A stretch of DNA of 64,000 nucleotides from Arenicola marina (taxonomy: Eukaryota > Annelida > Polychaeta > Arenicolidae): positions 34,913,202-34,977,201 of the forward strand of contig OZ025258.1 in NCBI GenBank assembly GCA_964019135.1. Direction: 5' to 3'. Positions 12,560 to 22,789 of the stretch are shown here, in pieces (positions within the stretch are counted from its first letter, which is position 1; the number at the start of each line of letters is the position of its first letter). Below the pieces are notes generated by a model. That model was given only the letters and a program-made list of their open reading frames with translations. It searched no databases and was not told the DNA's origin. Both the position numbers and the translations under genes were made by a program.

Positions 12560-13132
12560 TGATATTGTTTAACAATAAATTTGAATACAAAGTAAACGCG
12601 TTTTATTTAGATCCCAATAGTAACTATGTTGCCATCGACTTGACAATAGGTGAGAGATCAATGACACTTATATCTATATAGGAACCAAATAAGGATACGC
12701 ATGATTTTCGAAGAAATAACAGAAAGGGTTCATTCGTATCAAAACGCTTCTGTAGTTCTATGCGGAGATTGGAACTTGGTTAGAGACTTTGATAAGGATA
12801 CAAGAGGGTACATACGACAAAATAATGTACGGGCAACAAAAATGGTTAATGAAATGTGCGAAGAGCTAGATCTGGTTGATGCGTGGAGAACACAGCACCC
12901 AAACTCGGTTAGATATACATGGAAAAGTTCCAGTAAACCGCACAAATATGCCCGACTAGATGCATTCTTTGTCAGTAATGACCTGTACGCTGAGATGAAT
13001 AACACCGGTATTGGGATTAAGTATAAATCCGATCACTCCCTCGTAACCTACTTGATTCAAAGTTTTGATGAAAACCGCGGCCAGGGGTTTTGGAAACTAA
13101 ATGTTTTCCTATTAAGAGATCAAGAAATATAA
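12560..13132 (+). pseudogene. L1-like endonuclease domain, 3' part
   Basis: The longest frame starts at an ATG at 12701. It carries VVLCGDWNLV (the GDFN-type motif), PNSVRYTWKS, ARLDAFFVS and KSDHSLV, the conserved order of the second half of an APE-type LINE endonuclease. In a neighbouring frame, 12566-12700 reads as the segment before it (FNNKFEYKVNALYLD, VAIDLTIGERSMTLISIY), so a frameshift lies near 12690. The N-terminal part with the catalytic Asn and Glu is not recognisable in 12370-12560. Confidence 0.82.
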
Positions 13133-13541
13133 GTAATATAAAGGACGTAGTTCAAAACGTCATAAAACAGTACGCTTTACCCCAGGGCAAGATTTAGATG
13201 ACCCCAGCGTAAAACTGTCCGTCAACGATGCTACGTTTTTGAATATTTTATAATTAGAGGTCGGGGGGAAAGAGTATCTCTTACTCATCATACAAGAAAC
13301 GGACCTAAATGGAGATAGAAAAGCGCTTGGAGGAAGATATAAATAATCTAGAATAAAGTATCGATGAGACTAGAGATTTTTCAAAGACGGTGCAAGTAGA
13401 GGAAAAAATGCGTGAGTTATGTGCTATCAGACATGAGAAGCTTAAGGGTTCAGCAGTGAGAGCGAGAATTCAGGTGTACGAAGAAGGGGAAAAACTAAGC
13501 AAGTTCTTCTGTAACATGGAAAAAAAAATTTTGTTAGCAAG

Positions 13542-13988
13542 TTGATAACAAAAGTTAATGTTAATGGTGACATAACTTCAACGGCAAAAGACATCTTAAA
13601 AGAACAGCGTGCATATTATAAGGCTCTGTATAGTGTAAATCCAGTCCAGATAAGTCAATACACGGAACTGTTTTTGAAGGAAAAAAATGTCAGCAAAATA
13701 GGGAAAATAGATAAGCAAGTTTGTGATACAGATATTGAGCTGGAGGAAGTAACAGAAAGTTTGTTCAATATGAAGAATAGAAAATCGCCAGGGTCAGATG
13801 GTTTCCCATGTGAGTTTTATAGATATTTTTGGAAGGACACCGGTCATATCTTATACAGGAGTTTACTATATGGGGTTGAAAATAATAGGTTGTCTGTTAC
13901 ACACAGACAAGATGTCATAACATGTTCACCTAAGATTGGAAAGCCGAGGGAGTTTTTGAAAAAACTAGCGTCCAATATCCTTACTTAA
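13542..13988 (+). pseudogene. L1-like ORF2, RT N-terminal region
   Basis: The frame has RKSPGSDGFPCEFYRYFWKD, matching KSPGNDGLPVEFYKFFWKD of the intact L1-like ORF at 33775-36261, then VTHRQDVITCSPKIGK, matching ITQKQGVITCLPKGD. The next element, KNWRPISLLN in the intact ORF, is eroded here by frame changes near 13970-14005. 13140-13541 holds the preceding linker in broken frames. Confidence 0.85.
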
Positions 13989-14004
13989 TTGCGACTGCAT
14001 AGTA

Positions 14005-14782
14005 TTGTCCGGGATTCTTGCCAATAGGTTAAAACGTATTTTACCGGAAATAATTAACCCAGGTCAAGACTTTCTGAGTTTCAAACATCTAGTACTGGGC
14101 CATTGGTTCAAGGAGTCAATATATCCACTCCGCCCCACTGATTATGAGGTAGATAAATGTGTTACAGATGTGCTAGACGCGAAACGGTCCTGCAACCATG
14201 TGTATTGGAAATTAACAACAGACACTAAATTAAATGAAAAATGGAGACACACTTGGCAGGAACTATTGCATAGAACAATTGATCTAGATGTATGGAAAGC
14301 GATTCATATGGTTCCCATAGAAACAACCAGAGAAACAAAGATACCGAGTTTTCAATACAAAGTGTTGCAACGCATCCTTCCTACAAATACTTTTTTGAAA
14401 AAAGCAGGCATTTCTGAAAACGACGAATGCTTTTTTTTGCAGTTTACATGTAGAAACTTTTGAGCATTTGTTTTGGGGATGTACATGTGTGAGAGACTTC
14501 TAGAATTATGTACTTCGCGTGCTACAACCATATATTGACTTGAAAGAGTGTGTTAATGAGCAGAATGTTTCACTAGGTGTAACACAAACGTCACAAGCCA
14601 TTGTGAATCATGTGTTCTTGTTAGGTAAGCAGTATATCTATGCGACAAAATGTAAAGGCTCGTTAAGGATTTCCACTTTTCTCAATGGACTAAAGGTTAT
14701 ATATATGTTAGAATGCAATGGTGCTCATCTAAATGACAAGGCAAAATGGGCCAGATTACATGGATTTCTTAGTACGGTTTAG
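14005..14782 (+). pseudogene. L1-like ORF2 with RT core deleted, C-terminal region
   Basis: The frame starts with the RT segment SGILANRLKRILPEIINPGQ, aligned to SGTIAARLKTVLSRIISQDQ of the intact ORF (residues 134-153). It then jumps to sequence aligned with residues of about 582 onward (GQDF against WQDF), and continues to SFQYKVLQRILPTNTFLKKAG, aligned to SFQYKLLQRCLSTNTYLKKCN. The palm domain with both catalytic aspartate motifs is therefore missing, by an in-frame deletion of about 1.3 kb with short homology at the join. The zinc-binding region follows in broken frames after 14430, and a last frame covers 14519-14782. Confidence 0.82.
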
Positions 14783-15059
14783 GTATTTAAATTGAGTGTG
14801 TTTCAATGTACCATCCGAATTTCCTATTCCGTTTAAATTAATAATAAAAAAACCCAAAAAAACGTGAGCTATGCTAAAATAACGGTTTTTCCTGAACCAA
14901 AATAACGACCTATGCATATGCTTGCATATTGATATATAGCGGCGACTTTGGCGACGGTGCAAGATGCGCACAAACACCATATGAAGGAGGTTTCAAACTC
15001 GTCATGAAAGCTTTCGAGTTGAGTTAACGGGAGGCTTGGACAGCTTGAGATCAGGACTG

Positions 15060-15642
15060 GATAAACGACATGTCAAATGACATGGACTATTAACGAAAAA
15101 TTGAAAACGTGGGAAGGTGAACAGTCGGACATGGCAAGTCACACAGAAATCGAATACAGAGATCTGAAAGCCAGAATGGTGGAACTGGAACAATACAGTA
15201 GACAGGTAAATATATAAAAATCCTAGGATTAGCACAAAAAAAAGGAGAAGACCTGAAGTAGAAAACACAAGTATTCATCAAAGGCAGACTAAAACTGGAC
15301 ATCACTCCACAGGACATTCAAGTCACCCATCGCTTGGATGCAATATCCAAGGCTTCTCTTATCAATGGTGCACGACCTGTTGTGGTAAGATTCACAACAC
15401 GAGAACCGAAGACCGCTGTAATGAAAGCAAGAATAAATCTCAAGGGAACTGGAATCATCATATGCGAGCCCTTATATCAAGAAATGAACTCTCTGGTGAA
15501 TAGGGTCAGAATTCACCCAACCACAGAAAATGCCTGGTCTTGGGATGGAAAAGTGTTTTTCAAGGACTCTGCTGGGCGGATTTATAAAATAAGATATGGA
15601 CAGACAGTGGAAGAAGCACTGAATAGCAAGAGATCGAAGTGA
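15060..15642 (+). pseudogene. LINE ORF1 fragment, frameshifted
   Basis: The open part (15334-15642, 102 codons) reads RLDAISKASLINGARPVVVRFTTREPKTAVMKAR and ends AWSWDGKVFFKDSAGRIYKIRYGQTVEEA. This is the pattern of the ORF1 RNA-binding domain found in many invertebrate LINEs: a HRL-type motif, RPVVVRF, then a DGK(V/I)F segment. Upstream, in other frames, 15090-15240 reads EYRDLKARMVELEQYSRQ followed by NIKILGLA-like sequence, the usual coiled coil and RRM start. At least two frame changes separate these. No ORF2 follows within 400 bp, so this is an isolated fragment next to the 3' end of the CR1-like element on the other strand. Confidence 0.8.
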
Positions 15643-15784
15643 CATAAAATGGAGTAACAATTTAAATAAAGGATAATAGCTGGAATGACATCACAGTAAA
15701 GGTGTGGAATACTTTAATGTGGTAATAATGAGGTGAGTCACCATACAATGAACAAATATGTGGAAAAACAAATCATGATATTGG

Positions 15785-16036
15785 TTTAAACATATTTTTA
15801 TTAAGCAATTGGAAATCAGGCAGAGCCTATAACAAATTCCTCTTGCTGAGGTACGAAGTCACACAACTGTTAAGAATATAGAAATGTCAAAACTCGCGTG
15901 ATATAAATTGTAGAACGATAAATTAGGTTATCTAAACCAGGGTATCAGTAGTTGTGAACAAAAGGTAAAGTAACTAAATGATTACACACAGGGTCAGTCC
16001 GATATACAGCCATGTTGTTAATTTTATATAATATGA
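15785..16036 (-). other. CR1-like 3' UTR
   Basis: Between the terminal codon of the zinc-binding region and an AATAAAAATATG stretch near 15793-15803 lie about 250 non-coding bases on the minus strand, including a GGCTCTGCCTGATTTCC segment just before the A-rich end. This fits a LINE 3' UTR. The exact end is a guess from the A-rich stretch. Confidence 0.55.
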
Positions 16037-17166
16037 TTAGATATCAAAATGTTTACTCTTGGCTATAAAATCGTGCACCGCGACAAAAATGTCATCGTTT
16101 ACATCAAACGGAAAGTCAGGATTACCGTTTAAAATAGTCCCAATAGACACTGGAGCAGATAATCTTATTTGCCGCATGAGGGTATCACGAATGTTACTGT
16201 AATGCTTACAAGAGAAAAAGTAGTGAACTGCATCTTCCAGAGCTTCTCCACATGAACACAAGGCGCTATCAATTATATGCATATCATATAGATGCGATTT
16301 TAACAAGCTGCAATTCATCCGTATGCGAGAATGTATTATATTAATAGAGCGCGAACCCATTGCATAGAGTTTGGTCAGCTTTGTCTGATTTTGGGGCGTT
16401 ATAGCGCGTTTGAAGGCATATATGTCGCTTAGTTGTCTGGTATCGGTAGGTAGGTAGCTCATTCCAAAGTCTTACTGTGCTGGGTAGAAAAGATTTAAAC
16501 ATTACATTTAACCTTGTTTGAATCGATGTCATATTGAGCGCATGGGCATTTCGTAGATGGTACACAGTTCTGGTGTTAACAGATGGTGGTAGTAGGTTAC
16601 ACAGATAGGGCGGGGCCTTGTAAAACATTTTGTGAAATAACATTAGTTTGGCTCGTTCCCTCCTTTTGGCAAGCGACTCCCATCTCAACTCGTTATAGAT
16701 CTTGATATGACTCGTATACTTAATAGCTTCGCTTACCAAACGACCAGCCCTTAACTGTACCGACCCCAAGTTTGTCGCTTTCATATTGAGTACATCCGTC
16801 CCATATAACACTCCCGTATTCTAAGGTTGGTCTGATAAATGCTTTATACATAATGTCTAGAGTCTTTCGAGACAGGCGATGACTCAAACGAGCTAGTAAA
16901 TCAACACGTCTGCTTGCCTTGAGATACATTTCACTAATGTGAGACGACCATGATCATCTTGAATTCAAGGTAACTCCGAGATGTTTACATTCCCTAACGG
17001 ATTCAATTTTACCATTGCCCATAGTAAGATCAGGCACCGTTGGACAATCTTTGTTTGATATTTCCATACATTTGGTCTTAGACGCATTAAATTTAACGAA
17101 CCATTTGGAAGCCCAGTTCTCCATTTTCTCTAGATCGCGTTGTAACATGGGTGTTATATCTTCCAT
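16037..17166 (-). pseudogene. CR1-like RT C-terminal part, three broken frames
   Basis: Directly after the TAA at 17167-17169 the frame continues WASKWFVKFNASKTKCMEISN, the RT thumb start seen also in copy 1, then ECKHLGVTLNSR and a second stop (16954-16956, TGA at a Trp-like position). It continues RLSRKTLDIMYKAFIRPTLEYGSVIWDGC to about 16760, shifts frame to LGSVQLRAGRLVSEAIKYTS, and shifts again near 16455. The last part (to 16037) has CSCGEALEDAVHYFFSCKHY, the C-terminal zinc-binding motif typical of CR1/Jockey elements. The RT is therefore not translatable as one chain. Confidence 0.92.
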
Positions 17167-19383
17167 TTAATCTACGATGACAAATAAAGTTGTGTCATCC
17201 GCGAACAATCTTATGTTGGACTCGATACCGTCCGTTATGTCGTTGATGTAGATTAAAAACAGGAGGGGTCCAAGAACTGAACCTTGAGGTACCCCAGCGT
17301 TGACGTGACCCCAATCTGACGTGGCCCCGTCAATAGTTACTCTCTGGTATCTGTCAGACATGTAGTCCTTAAACCAAGATAAGAGCTTGTCTCTTATACC
17401 AATATTTTTCAATTTAGTAATTAACCCAGCGTGCCATACTCGGTCGAATGCTTTTGAAATGTCACAGAAAACTATGCGAACATCTTTCTTCTTATCAAGT
17501 GCCTCACACAGTAAGTGGTAGATGTTAACAAGTTGATTTATCATGCTGTCTCCAAGAATGAAACCAGACTGGAATTGCGATAAGATACTGTGATCCCGGA
17601 GGTAATTAAACATATACTTAAATATTACTCTCTCAAACAATTTCCCAACACAACTAAGAAAGGAGACAGGCCTGTAGTTTTCCACGTGATTACGGCTACC
17701 TTTTTTATGAATAGGGATCACGTTGCCCCTCTTCCACTGTTTGGGCACTGAACAAGATGCTAATGACAGATTGAACAGTCTGGCAAGTGGCTTGCTTATG
17801 CTTGAACCGGCTTCCTTCAGCATCTTGGGACTGATGCCATAAAAACCACACGCTTTATTTGTATCAATACATTTTAGTAAGTCGTCAACATCGCTTTCTG
17901 CTACAGTGATATCAGTGAGGCCTGGATATTTACCATGAAGATCTGAATCTGGCATGTCCGTTGAGATGTTTGCGAGTGTTGATTGAGCGACAAAGAAATT
18001 ATTAAAAAGTTGTGCTTTGGCAGCACTCGAAGATTCACTTATATCGCCGTGAGCGAGTGCCGGGTACGAATGTGCTTCTCGCAAACCTAATAATGCCTTT
18101 GAGATTGACCACCACTTCTTGGGTGAAATAGCACTGGATTGATGCAACGAACTTTCCAAAGTTTTCTCATATGTTTGTTTTGCTTCACGTACTTCAGAAA
18201 TATATTTGTTACGAAGATTACGATATACAGACCAGACGTCTGAAATGTTGGAATTTTTAGCTTTTTTATGACACCTATCCAGCCTTCTCTTCATGTTTCT
18301 TAAATTCTTACCATAGAAAGCTTTGTCGTTGGGGCGTATAGTGACAATCTTGTTAGGTATACATTCACTGCAAATTGCCAGGAATTCGTTAGACCATAAA
18401 TCACATGCATCATCTGCATTTGAGGAAGAAAAACATTGGTCCCAGTTATATTTAGATAAGCGATTTCGAAATGACTTATAATCTGCTTTGTCATAATACC
18501 AGACTCTACGTTTGTAAGCCTTTGTCTTGACTGTACTAAAGTCCAAGTCACATGTGATTACACAGTGGTCACTGGTAGTTACTGGAGTGGTCACATGTAC
18601 ATGTCGAATCAGGCGCGGGGTACTACTGATAAACTGGTCCAAAATAGACTCACTAGTCTGAGTTATTCGAGTCGGCTCGTTTACATGTATGGTGAGATGG
18701 TTATTGCTGGCAAACACCTGCATATGAGCGTGGTGGTTCGAGTTAGTGTTTTCGTCCGCATTTAAGTCACCTGTTATTATTATGTTACCAACGCTTGTAC
18801 TTTTTGCATTATCTATGCTTATCTGCAAATTTTCCCAGAACGATATGTCGGAACTTGGTGGCCGATATACACAGCACAGTAGAAACTTGTTGTTATCAGC
18901 TCTGATTTCTAGCCATATGCTTTCTACGCCCTCAGCTTCCAAGTCCGTCCGACGTGTCCCGTACAGATTGTCTGCAACCCAGATAGCAACACCGCCCCAA
19001 CTGTTTACTCCCCTATCTCTGCGATAGACTCGTTGATAACCAGTTAAGTTAAGATTTAACGTATTTTCCGTGTGTAAGTGAGTTTCGGATACGCTTATTA
19101 TACCAAATGTACCACAGAAGTTGGACTTGATATGTAACAATTCGTCTTCATGTAACCCATTAACATTAGCATGACATACTGAGACTGGAGTCGACACGGA
19201 AGTTAAATCGCGCTCTGGTACGCATGGTCCGGGGTTACTTTCTACATCACCACTTAAAATAAGGGTCATCCTCGCATACAAATATACCAAAAGTCTCCTT
19301 CCAGAATGCGCATAGCCGAACTGCGCATAGCCGTATTTTCTAATCCTCTGGTTTAGATATACTACCTCAAAGTTTGCTATCAC
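17167..19383 (-). CDS. CR1-like polyprotein: 2A peptide, endonuclease, reverse transcriptase
   Basis: A 738-codon frame. Residues 45-53 are GDVESNPGP, a 2A motif. The APE endonuclease runs from about residue 68 to 280, with ANVNGL (72-77), SETHL (99-103, catalytic Glu at 100), GDLNAD (205-210) and SDHCVI (271-276), so its key residues are present. The reverse transcriptase follows, with NYRPVSFLS (569-577), CDISKAFDRVW (640-650), AGVPQGSVLGPLLFL (696-710) and FADDTTLF (727-734). The frame ends early at a TAA (17167-17169); the next codons continue the same protein in frame, so this is a nonsense mutation, not the natural end. The enzyme nicks genomic DNA and copies its own RNA there. Upstream of the 2A motif the 44 residues match no domain I know. 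Confidence 0.95.
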   Translation of the reverse strand: MIANFEVVYLNQRIRKYGYAQFGYAHSGRRLLVYLYARMTLILSGDVESNPGPCVPERDLTSVSTPVSVCHANVNGLHEDELLHIKSNFCGTFGIISVSETHLHTENTLNLNLTGYQRVYRRDRGVNSWGGVAIWVADNLYGTRRTDLEAEGVESIWLEIRADNNKFLLCCVYRPPSSDISFWENLQISIDNAKSTSVGNIIITGDLNADENTNSNHHAHMQVFASNNHLTIHVNEPTRITQTSESILDQFISSTPRLIRHVHVTTPVTTSDHCVITCDLDFSTVKTKAYKRRVWYYDKADYKSFRNRLSKYNWDQCFSSSNADDACDLWSNEFLAICSECIPNKIVTIRPNDKAFYGKNLRNMKRRLDRCHKKAKNSNISDVWSVYRNLRNKYISEVREAKQTYEKTLESSLHQSSAISPKKWWSISKALLGLREAHSYPALAHGDISESSSAAKAQLFNNFFVAQSTLANISTDMPDSDLHGKYPGLTDITVAESDVDDLLKCIDTNKACGFYGISPKMLKEAGSSISKPLARLFNLSLASCSVPKQWKRGNVIPIHKKGSRNHVENYRPVSFLSCVGKLFERVIFKYMFNYLRDHSILSQFQSGFILGDSMINQLVNIYHLLCEALDKKKDVRIVFCDISKAFDRVWHAGLITKLKNIGIRDKLLSWFKDYMSDRYQRVTIDGATSDWGHVNAGVPQGSVLGPLLFLIYINDITDGIESNIRLFADDTTLFVIVD
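19225..19251 (-). other. 2A ribosome-skipping motif (GDVESNPGP)
   Basis: The minus strand encodes GDVESNPGP, preceded by hydrophobic residues (LVYLYARMTLILS). It matches the consensus D-V/I-E-x-N-P-G-P in full, including the Gly-Pro pair between which the ribosome skips a peptide bond. Such peptides are known at the N-terminus of CR1-like and related LINEs in marine invertebrates. If active, it would release a 52-residue leader from the endonuclease-RT protein. Confidence 0.93.
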
Positions 19384-20640
19384 TTATGTAGTGAAAATTG
19401 AAAATACGTGTGCTGTACCACATAATACTCATGATCACAAAAAAAAAGAAATGCTCGAAATGGCCTGGAGCCAGACGTGCGACTAGCTAAGGAACTGGTC
19501 AGGTTCGAGCAGATAAACGTAAAGTAACGAAACACATACAACAAAATAAAACTCCAAACTACAACGTTGCATGACTAGGATACTGACATGATAGCGACTG
19601 GGCCTGGTGGTCATGTTGGTACTATTTTCTATTGACAGGACCAGGATTTGGAAAAAAGGCCAGAGAAAATCTCTCCACATACTTCGTACATATCATCCAA
19701 CTTTGCTTTAGAGAGACAATTTAAAGACAAGGGAGGAAGCTTAAAAACGCCTCGCAAGGTACAATTGAAATCATGATATTGAACACTGGATGGGAATATA
19801 TATATGATCCACTTGGTAATGGTAACATAGATAGAGCTATGACATCTAGTCTATATTCATTACCTCCTTAATTAGTATCACTAGCTATAATGTAAGTACT
19901 TAAACTGTATTTGATGAAGTTATATTACTTATTACTTGGCTTCGACATAGTCATAGATCATTGTGTGGTGTAAGCATGGTAATAAGTTGATGCTTGATAA
20001 AAAGAAAGGCTTGCAATACCAAATTATGAGTTGGGCCCCCATAATGTCATTTTAGAAAGGTGTTTTCAGACTAGTAGAGGTCCCACTGTATCATGTGCCG
20101 ATAGTGCCAGTGGTTATGTACCCGAGTGTTTACATGTCTAACAAACAGCGAAGTAGATTACCAACACGCTATAATGAGGAACAAAGAGTCATATTACCAA
20201 TAGGTTGTCTTCCATGACATGCCTGTAATTCGAAAAGTACGCCGCCGTTTTCAAACCGTTGTGGCAGCAGCTACTAAATCAAAGTATTTTGGTCATTGAA
20301 GGTTTGACAGCAATTTTATGCATAGTATGAAAACCACATGCTGGGGAGTCCCAAGTTAGAAGCCAAAACGAGACAGGCATGAAATCGAGGTTCACGATTG
20401 GTGGCCAGGTATGCAAATTATAAGACATTAGACATGCGCACTTTAGGAGTAAAAGCGGAAGGTAAACAAACTGAGGTGTACCGAAGGCGAATGGAGGCCG
20501 ACGACATCGATTGCGTGCGCGATCACATTTAGAGTTCAGTCGAAATTAAATAAATAGGCTTTTGAGAAAAATGTTGCTTTGTTCACTGAACGGAGTTATA
20601 TATCAATATCTTGACAAGAGGTGGATGGATGGTTTTGTTT
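19384..20640. other. No recognisable feature
   Basis: About 1.25 kb between the CR1-like element and the L1-like endonuclease. The first few hundred bases may be the CR1 5' UTR. I found no protein motif, no tandem repeat and no match to other parts of the window. Confidence 0.5.
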
Positions 20641-20973
20641 TGTTTTGTTTTTGAGCACGTAAACTTTCGGAATGGATTGGATGGTGAGCCGTTGGACCCG
20701 AGATAAGCCGGTGCCATTGAGGCATGAGGCTCTGAGGGGGGTCACCAAGTGCTGGGCTACATTCACCCAGCACATGGATGGCCTTTCCTCTTTGTGTTTT
20801 ATGTTAAATGTTTTGTGTGCACAGCCACAAGGGATTATCTGTGTGAGTGTTATAAGCTTAAGTGCCATTTTATTTGATTTAATCTCTGTTGGTGTGACAG
20901 AAAGCTCCCAGGTTATATTTACCTGTTCATTTATAAATTCCAGTTGGATGAATAATTCAAACTTAGCTATGTA

Positions 20974-21774
20974 ATGTCATTGGCATTGCATTATGATTTT
21001 AAAGTCCGCAGTCTGAATGTAAGAGGACTTGGTAGTAGGAAGAAAAGAGCAGGTCTTCTCAGATGGCTGAAATGTAAACAGGCCGATACTTTATTTTTAC
21101 AAGAAACTCATTTGACTAAGGAAAGTAAAAACATTTTCACAAAAGAATGGGAAGGTGATGTATCTTTTTCTCATGGGACCTCCCAAAGTCGTGGTGTGGC
21201 AATTTTGATTAAAAGATATCTAGAATTTACATTAGATGATGCAGTGTATAGTTCTTCAGATGGAAGACTGCTAATTTTAAAGGTAAAAGTGCAAGACTTA
21301 TTGGTCAATTTGATAAATGTATATGCACCAAACAAAGAGGGAGAACAGATAGCATTTTATAATAATTTCAAGTCTATTATAAGAAAATACGGTACAGACA
21401 TATCGGTAGTAGGGGGAGATTTCAATCTTATATTTAATCCAGAATTAGAGAAGAAAGGAGGAATTAATGAAGTTAGAAAATCAAGTGAAATAATGGAAGA
21501 GGTATTAGCCAAAAATGACTTACAAGATATATGGAGGTTAAGAAATCCAGATGTGAAAAGATATACTTGGAGGCAAAACAAACCAAGAATTCAGTGTAGG
21601 CTTGATTACTTCTTTATATCTGATCAACTTCATGACAATGTAATAGATACAGATGTTATACCATCTGTCCATTCGGGTCACTCTGCAATTAGTATCCATT
21701 TTCAGTCTGTCAAGAATGATTTACGGGGAGGAGATATGTTCTGCCGCTCTCACATTGGGAACGAGAACGCTTAA
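20974..21774 (+). CDS. L1/Tx1-like endonuclease, 3'-truncated LINE
   Basis: An intact 266-codon frame. Residues 11-240 are an APE-type endonuclease: SLNVRGLG (Asn 15), LFLQETHL (Glu 44), GVAILI, LVNLINVYAPN, VVGGDFNLIFNP, DVKRYTWRQ, CRLDYFFIS and HSGHSAI at the end, where most relatives have SDH. The reading frame turns into unrelated sequence at about 21725, where family Z begins, so linker and RT are missing. LINEs usually lose their 5' end during insertion, so a missing 3' part points to later rearrangement or deletion. The ATG at 20974 overlaps the TAA of a 100-codon upstream frame (TAATG), an arrangement known for re-initiation in some LINEs, though the upstream frame does not resemble ORF1. 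Confidence 0.9.
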   Translation: MSLALHYDFKVRSLNVRGLGSRKKRAGLLRWLKCKQADTLFLQETHLTKESKNIFTKEWEGDVSFSHGTSQSRGVAILIKRYLEFTLDDAVYSSSDGRLLILKVKVQDLLVNLINVYAPNKEGEQIAFYNNFKSIIRKYGTDISVVGGDFNLIFNPELEKKGGINEVRKSSEIMEEVLAKNDLQDIWRLRNPDVKRYTWRQNKPRIQCRLDYFFISDQLHDNVIDTDVIPSVHSGHSAISIHFQSVKNDLRGGDMFCRSHIGNENA

Positions 21775-22600
21775 ATTACAACAAAACCCGCCGCCAATCC
21801 ATCGTCTTAGGGCGACGGACCGGTGGCAAGCACAACACCGAGAGAGGAAGACACGCTGATCAGTCTTCAGTAGAACGATCCATGTGTCCTCCCGCGTCGC
21901 TTCAATTAGCGGAGATGGAGAGCAGCTTGTTCCACACTGGAACGTATTATGGCTGTACGTGTTTCGTTTGTTGGTGGAATCAAGGAGAGAGAGACGGGGA
22001 GAGACGAGTAGAAGAGAAGCACAAGAGAGAAACATGGAAGAAGCGAGACAGCGAGAGAGTGTTGCTTAGAAATGAATTTATAAGTTCCAGTGACGATCCC
22101 TTAACCCTGTCGCTGGGCAAAAAAGGAAGAGAGAGAGAGAGAGAGACTGCAATACCGATAGAGAGAGACAAACAGAGAACAAGAGAACAGGTAGGGGAAA
22201 ATGAAGATGAGCGGGGTCTGCTCTCCACCCTTAATCGATATTATTCATGTCTCTGTCTAAATTATTGCGTATAAGAATGGTACTTAAGGACGAGACCGCG
22301 TCACAATTGGGGCCACTTAGTGAGCGGTGGGGACGTTAGTCCTAGATAGATAATGCGTACGTGGGCGATAACTAATGAAAATGGAGGGTTTGGAAATTAT
22401 GCAATATGCAATAAATTATGCAATAAAATTATATTAATCAATAAATAAAATAAAGTAAGTAAAAATAAAAAAATAACAATAATAAGGCATTTGCGAAATA
22501 AAATACAAAAATACATAAAATATAATAGCATAAATAATTACAAAAATAGTAGGCTTAGATTTTAGAGTGGTACCCATCATATCGTTTGGCACTTCTCACT
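21740..22600 (+). repeat. Repeat family Z, module R 3' fragment
   Basis: 21880-22600 matches 42690-43320: GGAACGTATTATGGCTGTA, the GTGTTTCGTTTGTTGGTGGA block, the purine-rich (GA)n stretch, ATCGATATTATTCATGTCTC and a final CCCATCATAT followed by TTGGCACTT. It is joined directly to the truncated L1-like endonuclease. A (GA)n run lies at about 22123-22147 and an AT-rich tract at 22400-22540. Its open frames follow from the purine-rich composition and are not credible genes. Confidence 0.8.
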
Positions 22601-22789
22601 TTCTATCATGGGCTCTGTCTGGCTGTATGACCACGTATCCTGTGGGGTTTCCGTTGTAATTATTGCGAATTCGGCCTCCGAAGGCCAGGAATAAACAGTG
22701 TTTCTTGCTATGGAAACCGTGTTTGGTTGTGGTGTTGTTTCAGTGGTTGTGGTTTGAGACAAGCCCGTCACTACAGCGAAAGTCTTGGT

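Larger units (their letters stand above)
11232..14865 (+). mobile_element. L1/Tx1-like LINE, degraded
   Basis: The order is ORF1 with coiled coil (11232-12040), endonuclease (about 12560-13132), RT N-terminus (13542-13988) and C-terminal region (14005-14790). It ends in an A-rich tail near 14838-14865. The protein is related to the intact L1-like ORF at 33775-36261 but is only moderately similar, so it is a different family of the same clade. ORF1 and ORF2 each have several frame changes and stops. The catalytic RT core is missing through a deletion of roughly 430 codons. It begins just right of Z copy B; no target duplication was found. Confidence 0.9.
15785..19383 (-). mobile_element. CR1-like LINE, copy 2, near full length, with 2A peptide
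   Basis: One long reading direction holds a 2A-type peptide, APE endonuclease, reverse transcriptase and a C-terminal zinc-binding region, then a 3' UTR ending near an AATAAAAATA stretch at about 15790-15800. That is the full CR1 layout, about 3.6 kb. Damage is light: stops at 17167-17169 and 16954-16956 and two frameshifts near 16760 and 16455. The 5' UTR boundary upstream of 19383 is not resolved. Copy 1 at the left edge of the window is a close relative on the same strand. Confidence 0.94.

Noticed and set aside
21882-22274. 130-codon Arg/Glu-rich frame
   Set aside because: It lies in the purine-rich end of family Z; the homologous region at 42780-43000 does not keep the frame.
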